34,498 nucleotides of DNA. It comes from Clostridiales bacterium (GTDB taxonomy: Bacteria > Bacillota > Clostridia > Lachnospirales > Lachnospiraceae). This document shows positions 24,312 to 31,291 of the stretch, one piece after another (position 1 is the stretch's first letter; every line of letters starts with the position of its first letter). The stretch covers positions 1 to 34,498 of the forward strand of contig JAJBVE010000183.1 in the NCBI GenBank assembly GCA_020859995.1, read 5' to 3'. The notes under the pieces were generated by a model, which was given only the letters and a program-made list of their open reading frames with translations, had not been told where the DNA came from and did not search any database. The position numbers were made by a program, and so were the translations under genes.

Positions 24312-25691
24312 ATGAAGCTTTCTATGCGTGAAAAAGCGTCCTACGGCCTCGGAGCCGTGGGAAAGGACATGGTGTACATGCTCTCCGCGAGCTATGTGCT
24401 CTATTATTATCAGGATATCTGCGGCGTCAGCGCGATCGCGATGGGCGTGATTCTGATGATCGCGCGCGTATTTGACGCCTTCAACGACCCGATCATGGGA
24501 GTCATCGTGGCCAAGACCAAAACGCGGTTTGGTAAATTCCGCCCCTGGCTTCTGATCGGCACGGTACTAAACGCCATCATTCTGTTTCTGATGTTTTCCG
24601 CGCCGCCTGCGCTGGATGGTCCCGGGCTTGTGGCCTATGCCGCAGTCACCTATATTCTCTGGGGCATGACCTACACCATCATGGACATCCCCTACTGGTC
24701 CGTGATCCCGGCATTTACCGAGGGCGGCAAGGAGCGTGAAAATCTGACGACCCTCGCCCGCAGCGCGGCAGGCGTCGGCTCCGCGCTGATCACCGTGGTA
24801 ACCATGATGAGCGTCATGGCGCTGGGCGGCGGCGATGAACGCGTCGGTTTCAAATGGTTCGCGCTGATCATCGCGGTGCTGTTTGTCCTTTTCATCGGCT
24901 GCACCTGCCTGAATATCAGGGAAAAATCCACCGTGGACATGGATTCCCCGTCCGTCGGACAGATGTTTCAGGCACTGATCCGCAACGACCAGGCCATGGC
25001 CGTCGTGATCACCATCGTGCTCATCAACTGCTCCGTTTACATCACCTCAAACCTCGTGATTTATTTCTTCAAATATGATTTCGGCGGCGAGTCCTGGTAC
25101 AGCTCCTATACGCTGTTTAACACATTCGGCGGAGCGACGCAGATCCTCGCGATGATGCTGTTTTTCCCGCTTTTGCGGAAGTTTTTCAACACCATCCGTA
25201 TTTTTTACATCAGCTTCGGCATGGCGGTAGCCGGCTACCTCGTCCTGCTGGTGCTGGCCTTCACCAATATGTCCAATGTCTTCCTGCTGTTTATCCCGGG
25301 ATTTCTCATTTTCGCGGCAAACGGCATGCTGACCGTACTCACTACGATCTTCCTTGCAAACACCGTGGACTATGGAGAAGTCAAAAACAATCGCCGCGAT
25401 GAGAGCGTCATCTTTTCCATGCAGACCTTTGTCGTAAAGCTCGCCTCCGGCATCGCCGCTCTGGTCGCTTCCGTCTGTCTCGCCGTGTGCAACTTAAGCT
25501 CGGACACAGACGCCGCCTCCACCGCCTCAGCAGCCGCCTCCTCTGTGGCCGGGCTGCGCATGACCATGACCCTCTTTCCAATCGCGGGTCTTCTCATCGC
25601 CGTATGGCTGTTCCACAAAAAATATTTACTGACCGACGAAAAGGTCGAAGAACTGGCAGCTGAGATCCGGACTAGACGGGCGAAGGACTGA
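24312..25691 (+). CDS. GPH family sugar:cation symporter (MelB-like, MFS)
   Basis: Glycoside-pentoside-hexuronide:cation symporter of about 459 residues with twelve predicted membrane helices. The family N-terminus is clear: REKASYGLGAVGKDMVYML, followed by ARVFDAFNDPIMGVIVAKTK with the cation-site Asp residues, and TRFGKFRPWLL in the first cytoplasmic loop. NTVDYGEVKNN near the C-terminal half is also typical. The ATG at 24312 was chosen because AGGAGG precedes it and homology begins there; an upstream TTG at 24234 would add leader-encoded residues. It diverges from the GH2 beta-galactosidase gene, so it likely imports a galactoside or glucuronide. Substrate and coupling ion are not determined. 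Confidence 0.92.
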   Translation: MKLSMREKASYGLGAVGKDMVYMLSASYVLYYYQDICGVSAIAMGVILMIARVFDAFNDPIMGVIVAKTKTRFGKFRPWLLIGTVLNAIILFLMFSAPPALDGPGLVAYAAVTYILWGMTYTIMDIPYWSVIPAFTEGGKERENLTTLARSAAGVGSALITVVTMMSVMALGGGDERVGFKWFALIIAVLFVLFIGCTCLNIREKSTVDMDSPSVGQMFQALIRNDQAMAVVITIVLINCSVYITSNLVIYFFKYDFGGESWYSSYTLFNTFGGATQILAMMLFFPLLRKFFNTIRIFYISFGMAVAGYLVLLVLAFTNMSNVFLLFIPGFLIFAANGMLTVLTTIFLANTVDYGEVKNNRRDESVIFSMQTFVVKLASGIAALVASVCLAVCNLSSDTDAASTASAAASSVAGLRMTMTLFPIAGLLIAVWLFHKKYLLTDEKVEELAAEIRTRRAKD

Positions 25692-25803
25692 CAAATCGCT
25701 GTGCTGGGTGTCTCGTGGCACCAAGATTCGGGCAAAATGAGAGAAGGACTAACAAATCTGGTGCGCTGGGCGTCTCGTGGCACCAAGATCTGGGCAGGAT
25801 GGG
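25682..25803. repeat. Tandem ~61-bp repeat at and after the symporter stop codon
   Basis: Units 25682-25742 and 25743-25803 begin with GAAGGACT and share the 17-base core TCTCGTGGCACCAAGAT; a third partial start (GAAGGAC) follows at 25804. The first unit begins inside the last codons of the symporter gene, so the repeat arose by duplicating its 3' end with downstream DNA, or inserted there. Confidence 0.7.
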
Positions 25804-25877
25804 GAAGGACGAGCATCAGAATTTTTAAAAGAGAAGCAGATGTCAGAAAGAACAACCGGAATTTTATGGGGTATATT

Positions 25878-26396
25878 ATGATTAGAAAAGCAACTGCCAA
25901 AGACATAGAAGCCATCTGTGAAATCTATTCCAGAATCCACACAGAAGAGGAACAGGGAAGAATGGTGATTGGATGGGTCAGAAATGTATATCCCATCAGA
26001 AAAACAGCACTGGACGCACTGGGCAGAGGCGATTTGTTTGTGGAAGACATAGAAGGTTGCATTGTTGCATCAGGAATTATTAATCAGGTTCAGGTTCCGG
26101 AATATGCAGATTGCAAATGGGAGTATGCTGCGGATGACACAGATGTGATGGTGCTGCATACGCTGGTCGTTGATCCCCGGCAATCCGGAAAAGGATATGC
26201 AAGAGCCTTTATCGAATTTTATCAGAATTATGCGCTGTCAAATAAATGCCATTATTTGCGGATAGATACACAGGAAAAAAATCAGGCTGCACGAAAAATG
26301 TATGAAAAATTTGGATTTAAGGAACCTGGAATCGTGAACTGTAATTTTAATGGAATTGATGGCGTAAGGCTTGTATGTTTAGAGAAGAAAATATAA
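25878..26396 (+). CDS. GNAT family N-acetyltransferase
   Basis: A 172-residue acetyltransferase using acetyl-CoA. Motif A is LVVDPRQSGKGYARAFIEF with the Q-x-x-G-x-A pyrophosphate-binding pattern, preceded by VMVLHTL, and motif B contains NQAARKMYEKFGFKE. The ATG at 25878 starts the usual MIRKATAKDIEAI; upstream in-frame codons fall in repeats and are probably not translated. The ribosome site is weak (GGGG seven bases away). The gene follows the tandem repeat behind the symporter gene. Coding style is AT-richer than neighbours, which may point to transfer. Substrate unknown. Confidence 0.9.
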   Translation: MIRKATAKDIEAICEIYSRIHTEEEQGRMVIGWVRNVYPIRKTALDALGRGDLFVEDIEGCIVASGIINQVQVPEYADCKWEYAADDTDVMVLHTLVVDPRQSGKGYARAFIEFYQNYALSNKCHYLRIDTQEKNQAARKMYEKFGFKEPGIVNCNFNGIDGVRLVCLEKKI

Positions 26397-26466
26397 TTGG
26401 GATACAACGATAAGAAATGAGCAGACATATCGAAATATGAGAAATCCAAAACACATGGAGGAGCAA

Positions 26467-27453
26467 ATGAACGCAGAAAATGATTACCTCAAATACATGG
26501 AAGAGCAAATCCTTCCCTCGATTCTCCCGCACCGCGAGGAGCTTTATCTTTCGCGGGAGCCGGGACGAAATCTTTACTGTGCCTTTTATACAGCAGACGA
26601 AACCGTATCCGCAAAGGGAATCCTCCTCATTTCACACGGATTTACTGAGACGGCAGACAAATACTTTGAAGTCATCTGCTATTTCTTAAAGGCAGGCTTT
26701 CATGTATGCATCCTGGAGCATTGCGGGCACGGACGCTCCTACCGCCTTGCCAAGGAAGATCTCTCCCTCGTACATATAGACAGCTGGAAAAGGTATGTTG
26801 CTGATCTGAAATTCGTTGCACGGGCTGCAAAAAAATATTACAACAAACCGCTTCCGCTTTTTCTTTTCGCGCATTCCATGGGCGGCGGCATCGGCGCAGC
26901 GCTTGCTGCCAGAGAGCCTGGCCTGTTTGAGCGGGTCATTCTCTGCTCGCCGATGATCTGTCCCGCTACCGGAGGGGTGCCGATGCCCCTCACGCAGCTG
27001 ATTGACGCTGCCATGTGCAAATCGGGTCATGAACGCGACTATGTCATTGGACAGCACGCTTACGACGGTCAGGAAACCTTCGAAGATGCTTTCGCCACAT
27101 CACCCTCCCGCTGGGCCTGGTATAAGGCAAAGACAGACGCCGAGCCGCTCTTTCAGACCTCCGGCGCCTCCTACGGCTGGCTGCGCGAAGCGATCCGCCT
27201 GAACCATTTTCTCATGACGGAGGCGTGGAAACGGATCACTGCGCCAATCCTGCTCTTCCAGGCAGAAAACGAGACGGTCGTATCCAAAGAGCAGCAGGTC
27301 CTGTTCCTGCAAAAGCTCGCACAGGCAAGGCAGAGCGATAACATCCGTTTTGTACAGGTTCCCGGCGCAAAGCATGAGATTTACCGGTCCGAGGATGAGA
27401 CAACCGCGAGATTTTTAAAGACGTGCCTGGAATTTCTGGAAGAGGATCTCTAA
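26467..27453 (+). CDS. Alpha/beta hydrolase, lysophospholipase/monoacylglycerol lipase-like
   Basis: A 328-residue hydrolase of the serine aminopeptidase S33 / Hydrolase_4 group. HGFTETADKY (57-66) supplies the oxyanion loop. The elbow LFAHSMGGG holds nucleophile Ser137, with Ala where Gly is usual in GHSMGG. FQAENETVV supplies the acid and GAKHEIYRS the His near the C-terminus. No signal peptide, so intracellular lipid or ester hydrolysis is likely. The ATG at 26467 follows GGAGG at six bases; an earlier ATG at 26437 is less well placed. The gene is followed by the hairpin cluster at 27598-27711. Confidence 0.9.
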   Translation: MNAENDYLKYMEEQILPSILPHREELYLSREPGRNLYCAFYTADETVSAKGILLISHGFTETADKYFEVICYFLKAGFHVCILEHCGHGRSYRLAKEDLSLVHIDSWKRYVADLKFVARAAKKYYNKPLPLFLFAHSMGGGIGAALAAREPGLFERVILCSPMICPATGGVPMPLTQLIDAAMCKSGHERDYVIGQHAYDGQETFEDAFATSPSRWAWYKAKTDAEPLFQTSGASYGWLREAIRLNHFLMTEAWKRITAPILLFQAENETVVSKEQQVLFLQKLAQARQSDNIRFVQVPGAKHEIYRSEDETTARFLKTCLEFLEEDL

Positions 27454-27597
27454 ATAAAGATTTTTTAATTTCGGTGCGAAGCATGAAATTATGTTTCGAT
27501 CTATTTCTGCAAAGCATAGACAAATATCCCCTGTGCTTTCATCAGCGATTTTGACTTTGGGAAGCCTGGATATTCCGCAGCGATAAAATCGTTCTGA

Positions 27598-27711
27598 GGT
27601 CAAATACCCCGATGCAAGCATACGGGGCATCAAATTTGTGGCGATGCAAGCATCGGGGTATTTGACCCTCGCGGCAGTCGCCAAATATCCGTGCAAGCAC
27701 GGCTACTTGGC
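27598..27711. repeat. Cluster of palindromes with GCAAGC loops
   Basis: GGTCAAATACCCCGATGC (27598-27615) and GCATCGGGGTATTTGACC (27650-27667) form a perfect 18-bp inverted repeat. Within and after it, three small hairpins share the loop core TGCAAGCA: 27611-27622, 27643-27654 and 27689-27702 (CCGTGC-AA-GCACGG). The last is flanked by an outer GCCAA/TTGGC pair at 27680 and 27711. This occupies most of the 310-nt spacer between lipase and permease genes. It looks like a REP/BIME-like element; terminator function is possible but no poly-T follows. Confidence 0.7.
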
Positions 27712-27763
27712 TCGTTGCTTCGCGGGAATAAAACCGATTTAAAAATAAGGAAGCGAATGAATT

Positions 27764-28987
27764 ATGAGTCAGAAAAAATCCGACAACAGTTACCTGCGCC
27801 TGATGCTCTCGCTCTTCGGAGCGGCCGCTTTAAGCATACTTTTATTCTTTGTCGTTTTCCGGTTTGACGGACTGCGAAGGGGTATAAACACCCTGATCAA
27901 TGTCCTGATGCCTTTCATCGTAGGATCTGTGCTGGCCTATATTCTGAAGCCAAGCTGCAACTTCATCGAAGAGAAGCTAACCGGTTTTTTCAGGAAAAAA
28001 GCAAATGACAGTAAAAAGGGCTTTTGGAGTAAGCATAAAAAAGCTTCGGCACGCATGTTAAAGCTCATCCCAGGTTTGAGCATTCTCATCACAATGGCAC
28101 TGGGACTCGTCGTAATCTTTGTGCTCCTGATCCTGGTGCTGCCCACCCTGCTGGAAAGCATCTATTCGATCGTCCGCATGATTCCCTCCAGCATTGAAAC
28201 GGCTTCCGAATGGCTTTTGCAATACGCCGGAGACAATGAAACACTGAGTAATTATATCACCGATTTTTCCTCCAGCTTCTCCACCTCGATCCCGGAGTGG
28301 CTCAGCTCCACCGTGATCCCTAATATTGAAGTGCTGATCGGAAATGTGTCCAGCAGCGTGACCAATGTCGTCACCTTCTTCAAAAACGTACTGATCGGTT
28401 TTATCGCCGCAGTCTACATCCTGGGCAGCCGCAAAAAATTTGCCGTACAGGCGAAGCTGATCAACTACAGTATATTCGGCAGGAAATGGTCTGACCGGAT
28501 TCTTTCAGAAGTCCGCTATGCCGACAAAGTATTTGCAGGATTTATCAATGGCCGTCTGATCGACTCGCTGATCATCGGCATCATCTGTTTTATCGGCATG
28601 ATGATCCTGCGGATGCCTTACTCCGTGCTGGTCAGCGTGATCGTAGGTGTCACCAACATCATCCCCTTTTTCGGACCTTACATCGGCGCCATCCCGTCCT
28701 TCCTGCTGATCCTGATGGTCAGCCCGGTAAAAGCCGTCATCTTTCTGATCTTTATTCTGATCCTTCAGCAGTTTGACGGAAACATCCTGGGGCCGCGCAT
28801 TCTGGGCAACGTGACCGGTCTGTCCGGGTTCTGGGTCCTCTTTGCCATCCTCACCTTTGGCGGCCTGTTCGGATTCATCGGCATGATCGTCGGCGTACCG
28901 GTCTTCGCGGTGGTCTACGATGTTGTGCGCAAGGTTGTGCTGCATGTGGCCGCACAGCGGAGGGAGAAGGAAGCAACTTTGCCATAA
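27764..28987 (+). CDS. AI-2E family transporter (PerM/YtvI-like permease)
   Basis: A 407-residue membrane protein of the AI-2E transporter family (PF01594 type). Hydrophobic segments occur near residues 15-35 and 40-62, then a cytoplasmic Lys-rich loop, further helices at about 105-130 and 205-225, and a C-terminal block. Family motifs include VLMPFIVGSVLAYILKPSCN near the N-terminus, GRLIDSLIIG, and GVTNIIPFFGPYIGAIPSF in the last third; QFDGNILGPRILG is also diagnostic. Members export or import diverse solutes; only a few have been linked to AI-2, so the substrate is open. AAGGAAG precedes the ATG. A hairpin and a terminator follow at 29026 and 29145. Confidence 0.92.
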   Translation: MSQKKSDNSYLRLMLSLFGAAALSILLFFVVFRFDGLRRGINTLINVLMPFIVGSVLAYILKPSCNFIEEKLTGFFRKKANDSKKGFWSKHKKASARMLKLIPGLSILITMALGLVVIFVLLILVLPTLLESIYSIVRMIPSSIETASEWLLQYAGDNETLSNYITDFSSSFSTSIPEWLSSTVIPNIEVLIGNVSSSVTNVVTFFKNVLIGFIAAVYILGSRKKFAVQAKLINYSIFGRKWSDRILSEVRYADKVFAGFINGRLIDSLIIGIICFIGMMILRMPYSVLVSVIVGVTNIIPFFGPYIGAIPSFLLILMVSPVKAVIFLIFILILQQFDGNILGPRILGNVTGLSGFWVLFAILTFGGLFGFIGMIVGVPVFAVVYDVVRKVVLHVAAQRREKEATLP

Positions 28988-29025
28988 TCCAGATAACCCT
29001 TACCAAGTGCACTCAGTTCTGCGAT

Positions 29026-29060
29026 CGGATAGGGGAGTGCTCACCCTCCCTATCCGTTTA
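29026..29060 (+). terminator. Hairpin downstream of AI-2E permease
   Basis: CGGATAGGG (29026-29034) and CCCTATCCG (29048-29056) form a perfect 9-bp stem with a 13-nt loop, followed by TTTAG. The T run is short, so termination would be weak on its own; it is backed by the terminator at 29145. Confidence 0.5.
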
Positions 29061-29144
29061 GCGCGAATCGAAACGAAGTGAAGAAACGTAGACCGCTGAC
29101 AGCAAAGCTGCCAAAATTCCTCTCGCGCCCTGCGCATCACATAA

Positions 29145-29188
29145 AAAGACCTCCTGCGCGTCAGCTCTCACGTGATCAGGCGGTCTTT
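29145..29188. terminator. Bidirectional terminator between convergent genes
   Basis: AAAGACC-T-CCTG (29145-29156) pairs with CAGG-C-GGTCTTT (29177-29188). T-rich tails are present on the plus strand (TTTGTTTGT) and on the minus strand (TTTTTATG). It separates the AI-2E permease (plus) from the AAA-ATPase gene (minus), and the next genes converge here, so it probably serves both. Confidence 0.75.
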
Positions 29189-29212
29189 GTTTGTATTCTT
29201 TGTTTCACAGGA

Positions 29213-30841
29213 TTACTCCAACACCTCTATCATGCAATGATGACTTTTTTTATCTTTCAGATTCTTACTGTCGGAAACGTAGTTGATTCCAACAGCAATG
29301 ATTCTTCTGCACTTTTTACGTCCGGAAATATCTTTAAATTTCAGAGCGTATGCATTATCCTTAATCTGTTGAATCGCCTCTTCTGCGCTGTGATCCACTT
29401 TTAATTCCACAATCATGCCATCTCTTGAGGAGTCTCTCGGCATAAACAAAATATCCGCGTATCCTTTCCCGGATTTTGCTTCGCGTTCTACTTCATAATA
29501 ATCTCTCGCCCCCAGATAGGCCAGATTCACAATCGCGGCCAGCTCATTTTCATTATTATAATTCAGAATCGGTGCTTCCGTGTTATGAACAAATTCCATG
29601 ATATCTTCCACTGTTCTGGCGTCCTGCTCCAGGGTCGCTTTTAAAATACGATTTGATTCTCTGGCCAGAGCATCCAGATAATGCAGCGATGGCTCTTTGC
29701 TGACCGTGGATGCAAATTCATCCCTCAATTCCTTATTTGGAATACGAACCGTCTCTTCTATTTCATCATAGGTCAGGAAACCATATACTACCATTGCAGA
29801 AAGTACTTCGTCCCTCGTCTTCCACTTCCGCTCCGTTGCAGCAGATGCTTTCAGAGCAGCCGAAACCGCTTCTCCCCTCACCAGCCGGATGATTGCTTCC
29901 TTCACACCATCCACGTTATCTATGATATAGTCTGATATCTCCGCATAGGGTCCTGAGGACGTCCAATAGTCCGCCACCTGATTATTTGACAAGGCATATA
30001 CTACAGAGCGAGGGTTGTAAAGCCTCTCGCCGGACGCAGTCTGATAGCCGTCATACCAGGTCCTCAGATTCTCCATGGTCACTTCCGGAGCGGACTCTTT
30101 TGCCAGATATCTCTGGTATAATTCCTCCGTTTCCGACTCCGTAAAGCCAAAATATTCCCCGTATTTCTTTTTAGTGGCCATATCGTATTCTTTAAAATTA
30201 TTAATTGTAGAACCGCTCGAATATTTGGCAATCGGCAGCACACCAGTCATATACGTAAACAGAACATAAGACTGATCCTTCAGCAGATTCGCCAGAAATT
30301 CAATAAAAGCTCTCCGATCTCCATCAGTAATAAAGTCTTTATGGAAAATGCAGTCCCATTCATCAATCACAAATACAAACTGCTCCTGATACTCCTCAAA
30401 AACCTCCGTCAAAATATCCCACAGCGCATCTTCCTCCCCGCAGGTAATGTCCGGATAAGCCTTCAGCAGTTCTCGTTTCATTCGCGAAGTCACGCGCGTA
30501 ATGTACTGCTCATAGCTTTTACAATTCTCCGGCATTTTACTGAAATTAATAGAAATCAGATTGCTTTGATTCAGATATCTATGATAATCAGGATTTTTCG
30601 AAATAGCCAGATGATCAAAAATTGCACTGGAGTCACAGCCTTTTCCAAAAAAAGCGGCAATCATATTTGCCACCACCGTTTTTCCGAATCTGCGCGGTCT
30701 CGTCAGGCAAATATTGCCTTCGTCCGTGCCAATGACAGCAAACAGCTCTGCAAGAAGAGCAGATTTATCCACAAAATAAGGCGTTTCGAATGTTTTCTTA
30801 TATGCCGCCGCAGGGCTCTGGCTATTTAAATAAAACCCCAT
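29213..30841 (-). CDS. AAA-ATPase-like / PD-(D/E)XK nuclease family protein (full length)
   Basis: Intact 542-residue member of the AAA-ATPase-like plus PD-(D/E)XK family. Walker A is in CLTRPRRFGKTVVANM and Walker B in FVFVIDEWDCIF. A middle helical region contains YFGFTESE and TWYDGYQ, shared by the family, and the nuclease domain has GKGYADILFMP (Asp) and MIVELKVD (ExK). This is the reference copy for the truncated gene at 17988-19133: both start MG(F/T)YLNS and share a leader block. It therefore belongs to a different subgroup from the gene at 2981-4798. GGAGG precedes the ATG at six bases. Cellular role of the family is unknown; phage defence or mobile-element association are hypotheses. 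Confidence 0.92.
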   Translation of the reverse strand: MGFYLNSQSPAAAYKKTFETPYFVDKSALLAELFAVIGTDEGNICLTRPRRFGKTVVANMIAAFFGKGCDSSAIFDHLAISKNPDYHRYLNQSNLISINFSKMPENCKSYEQYITRVTSRMKRELLKAYPDITCGEEDALWDILTEVFEEYQEQFVFVIDEWDCIFHKDFITDGDRRAFIEFLANLLKDQSYVLFTYMTGVLPIAKYSSGSTINNFKEYDMATKKKYGEYFGFTESETEELYQRYLAKESAPEVTMENLRTWYDGYQTASGERLYNPRSVVYALSNNQVADYWTSSGPYAEISDYIIDNVDGVKEAIIRLVRGEAVSAALKASAATERKWKTRDEVLSAMVVYGFLTYDEIEETVRIPNKELRDEFASTVSKEPSLHYLDALARESNRILKATLEQDARTVEDIMEFVHNTEAPILNYNNENELAAIVNLAYLGARDYYEVEREAKSGKGYADILFMPRDSSRDGMIVELKVDHSAEEAIQQIKDNAYALKFKDISGRKKCRRIIAVGINYVSDSKNLKDKKSHHCMIEVLE

Positions 30842-30857
30842 GTTTTACCTCCGACTT

Positions 30858-30919
30858 GTGAAATATACATTCCCGTACGTACTTCGCAGCAGATGCAAAA
30901 TACTGTCCAGAATCGTTAC
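30858..30919 (-). promoter_or_regulatory. Leader element shared with truncated paralogue
   Basis: ATACTGTCCAGAATCGTTAC (30900-30919, plus reading) matches 17 of 20 bases at 19230-19249, and GTGAAAT (30858-30864) occurs at similar distance as there. It ends 17 nt before the ATG, closer than in the other copy (57 nt). Likely transcribed as 5' leader. Confidence 0.5.
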
Positions 30920-30996
30920 TCCGGCTTTTCATTTCAGGCACGCTATGATCATAACAACTAAAGGAAAATGAACCATTTCTTACATTTCTTTGTATC

Positions 30997-31025
30997 ATTC
31001 TAACACAGGATCTGTACTTTTCCAA
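30997..31025 (-). promoter_or_regulatory. Candidate promoter for full-length AAA-ATPase gene
   Basis: On the minus strand TTGGAA (31025-31020) and TAGAAT (31002-30997) are separated by 17 nt with TGT before the -10 box (extended -10). The leader would be about 150 nt and include the shared element and a TATGATCATA palindrome at 30944-30953. Confidence 0.5.
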
Positions 31026-31134
31026 CCGTAATTTCACGCACCAGGGAAACCGGGCAGCAAAAACCGGCACTGTTTTCGTGCTCTTTAAAAACGGAACATT
31101 TTTCGTAAGCATCACATAAACTTGCAGTATTTCC

Positions 31135-31149
31135 ATCAGTAGTACTGAT
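31135..31149. promoter_or_regulatory. 15-bp palindrome ATCAGTAGTACTGAT
   Basis: A perfect 7-bp inverted repeat around one central base, lying in the 450-nt spacer between the divergent AAA-ATPase (30841) and methyltransferase (31292) genes, about 90 nt before the methyltransferase -35 box. It could be a repressor site for either gene; there is no direct evidence. Confidence 0.35.
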
Positions 31150-31241
31150 CGAAGTGATACGCGGACTTCCGTTAATCTTTACAAAGGGAGTCTTCCATGT
31201 CAACGCAAGCAAACTATGGTGGAAAACATACAAAAAACATA

Positions 31242-31285
31242 TGGAAATCCCTCCTGAAATAGACTACAATAGAATAATCAGGAGG
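31242..31285 (+). promoter_or_regulatory. Methyltransferase promoter flanked by inverted repeat
   Basis: TGGAAA (31242-31247) and TACAAT (31265-31270) are separated by 17 nt, a moderate promoter. CCTCCTGA (31250-31257) and TCAGGAGG (31278-31285) form a perfect 8-bp inverted repeat whose right arm is the ribosome-binding site. If transcription starts near 31277 only the right arm is in the mRNA, so an operator is more likely than a ribosome-site hairpin. Confidence 0.45.
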
Positions 31286-31291
31286 CGTAAC

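Noticed and set aside
27598-27711. Possible small CRISPR array because of repeated TGCAAGCA cores.
   Set aside because: Repeat cores are only ~12 nt with unequal spacing (32 and 47 nt), palindromes pair with each other, and no cas genes are present.
30822-31136. 104-codon minus-strand frame upstream of the full-length AAA-ATPase gene.
   Set aside because: Passes through promoter and leader, lacks a ribosome site and has no similarity.
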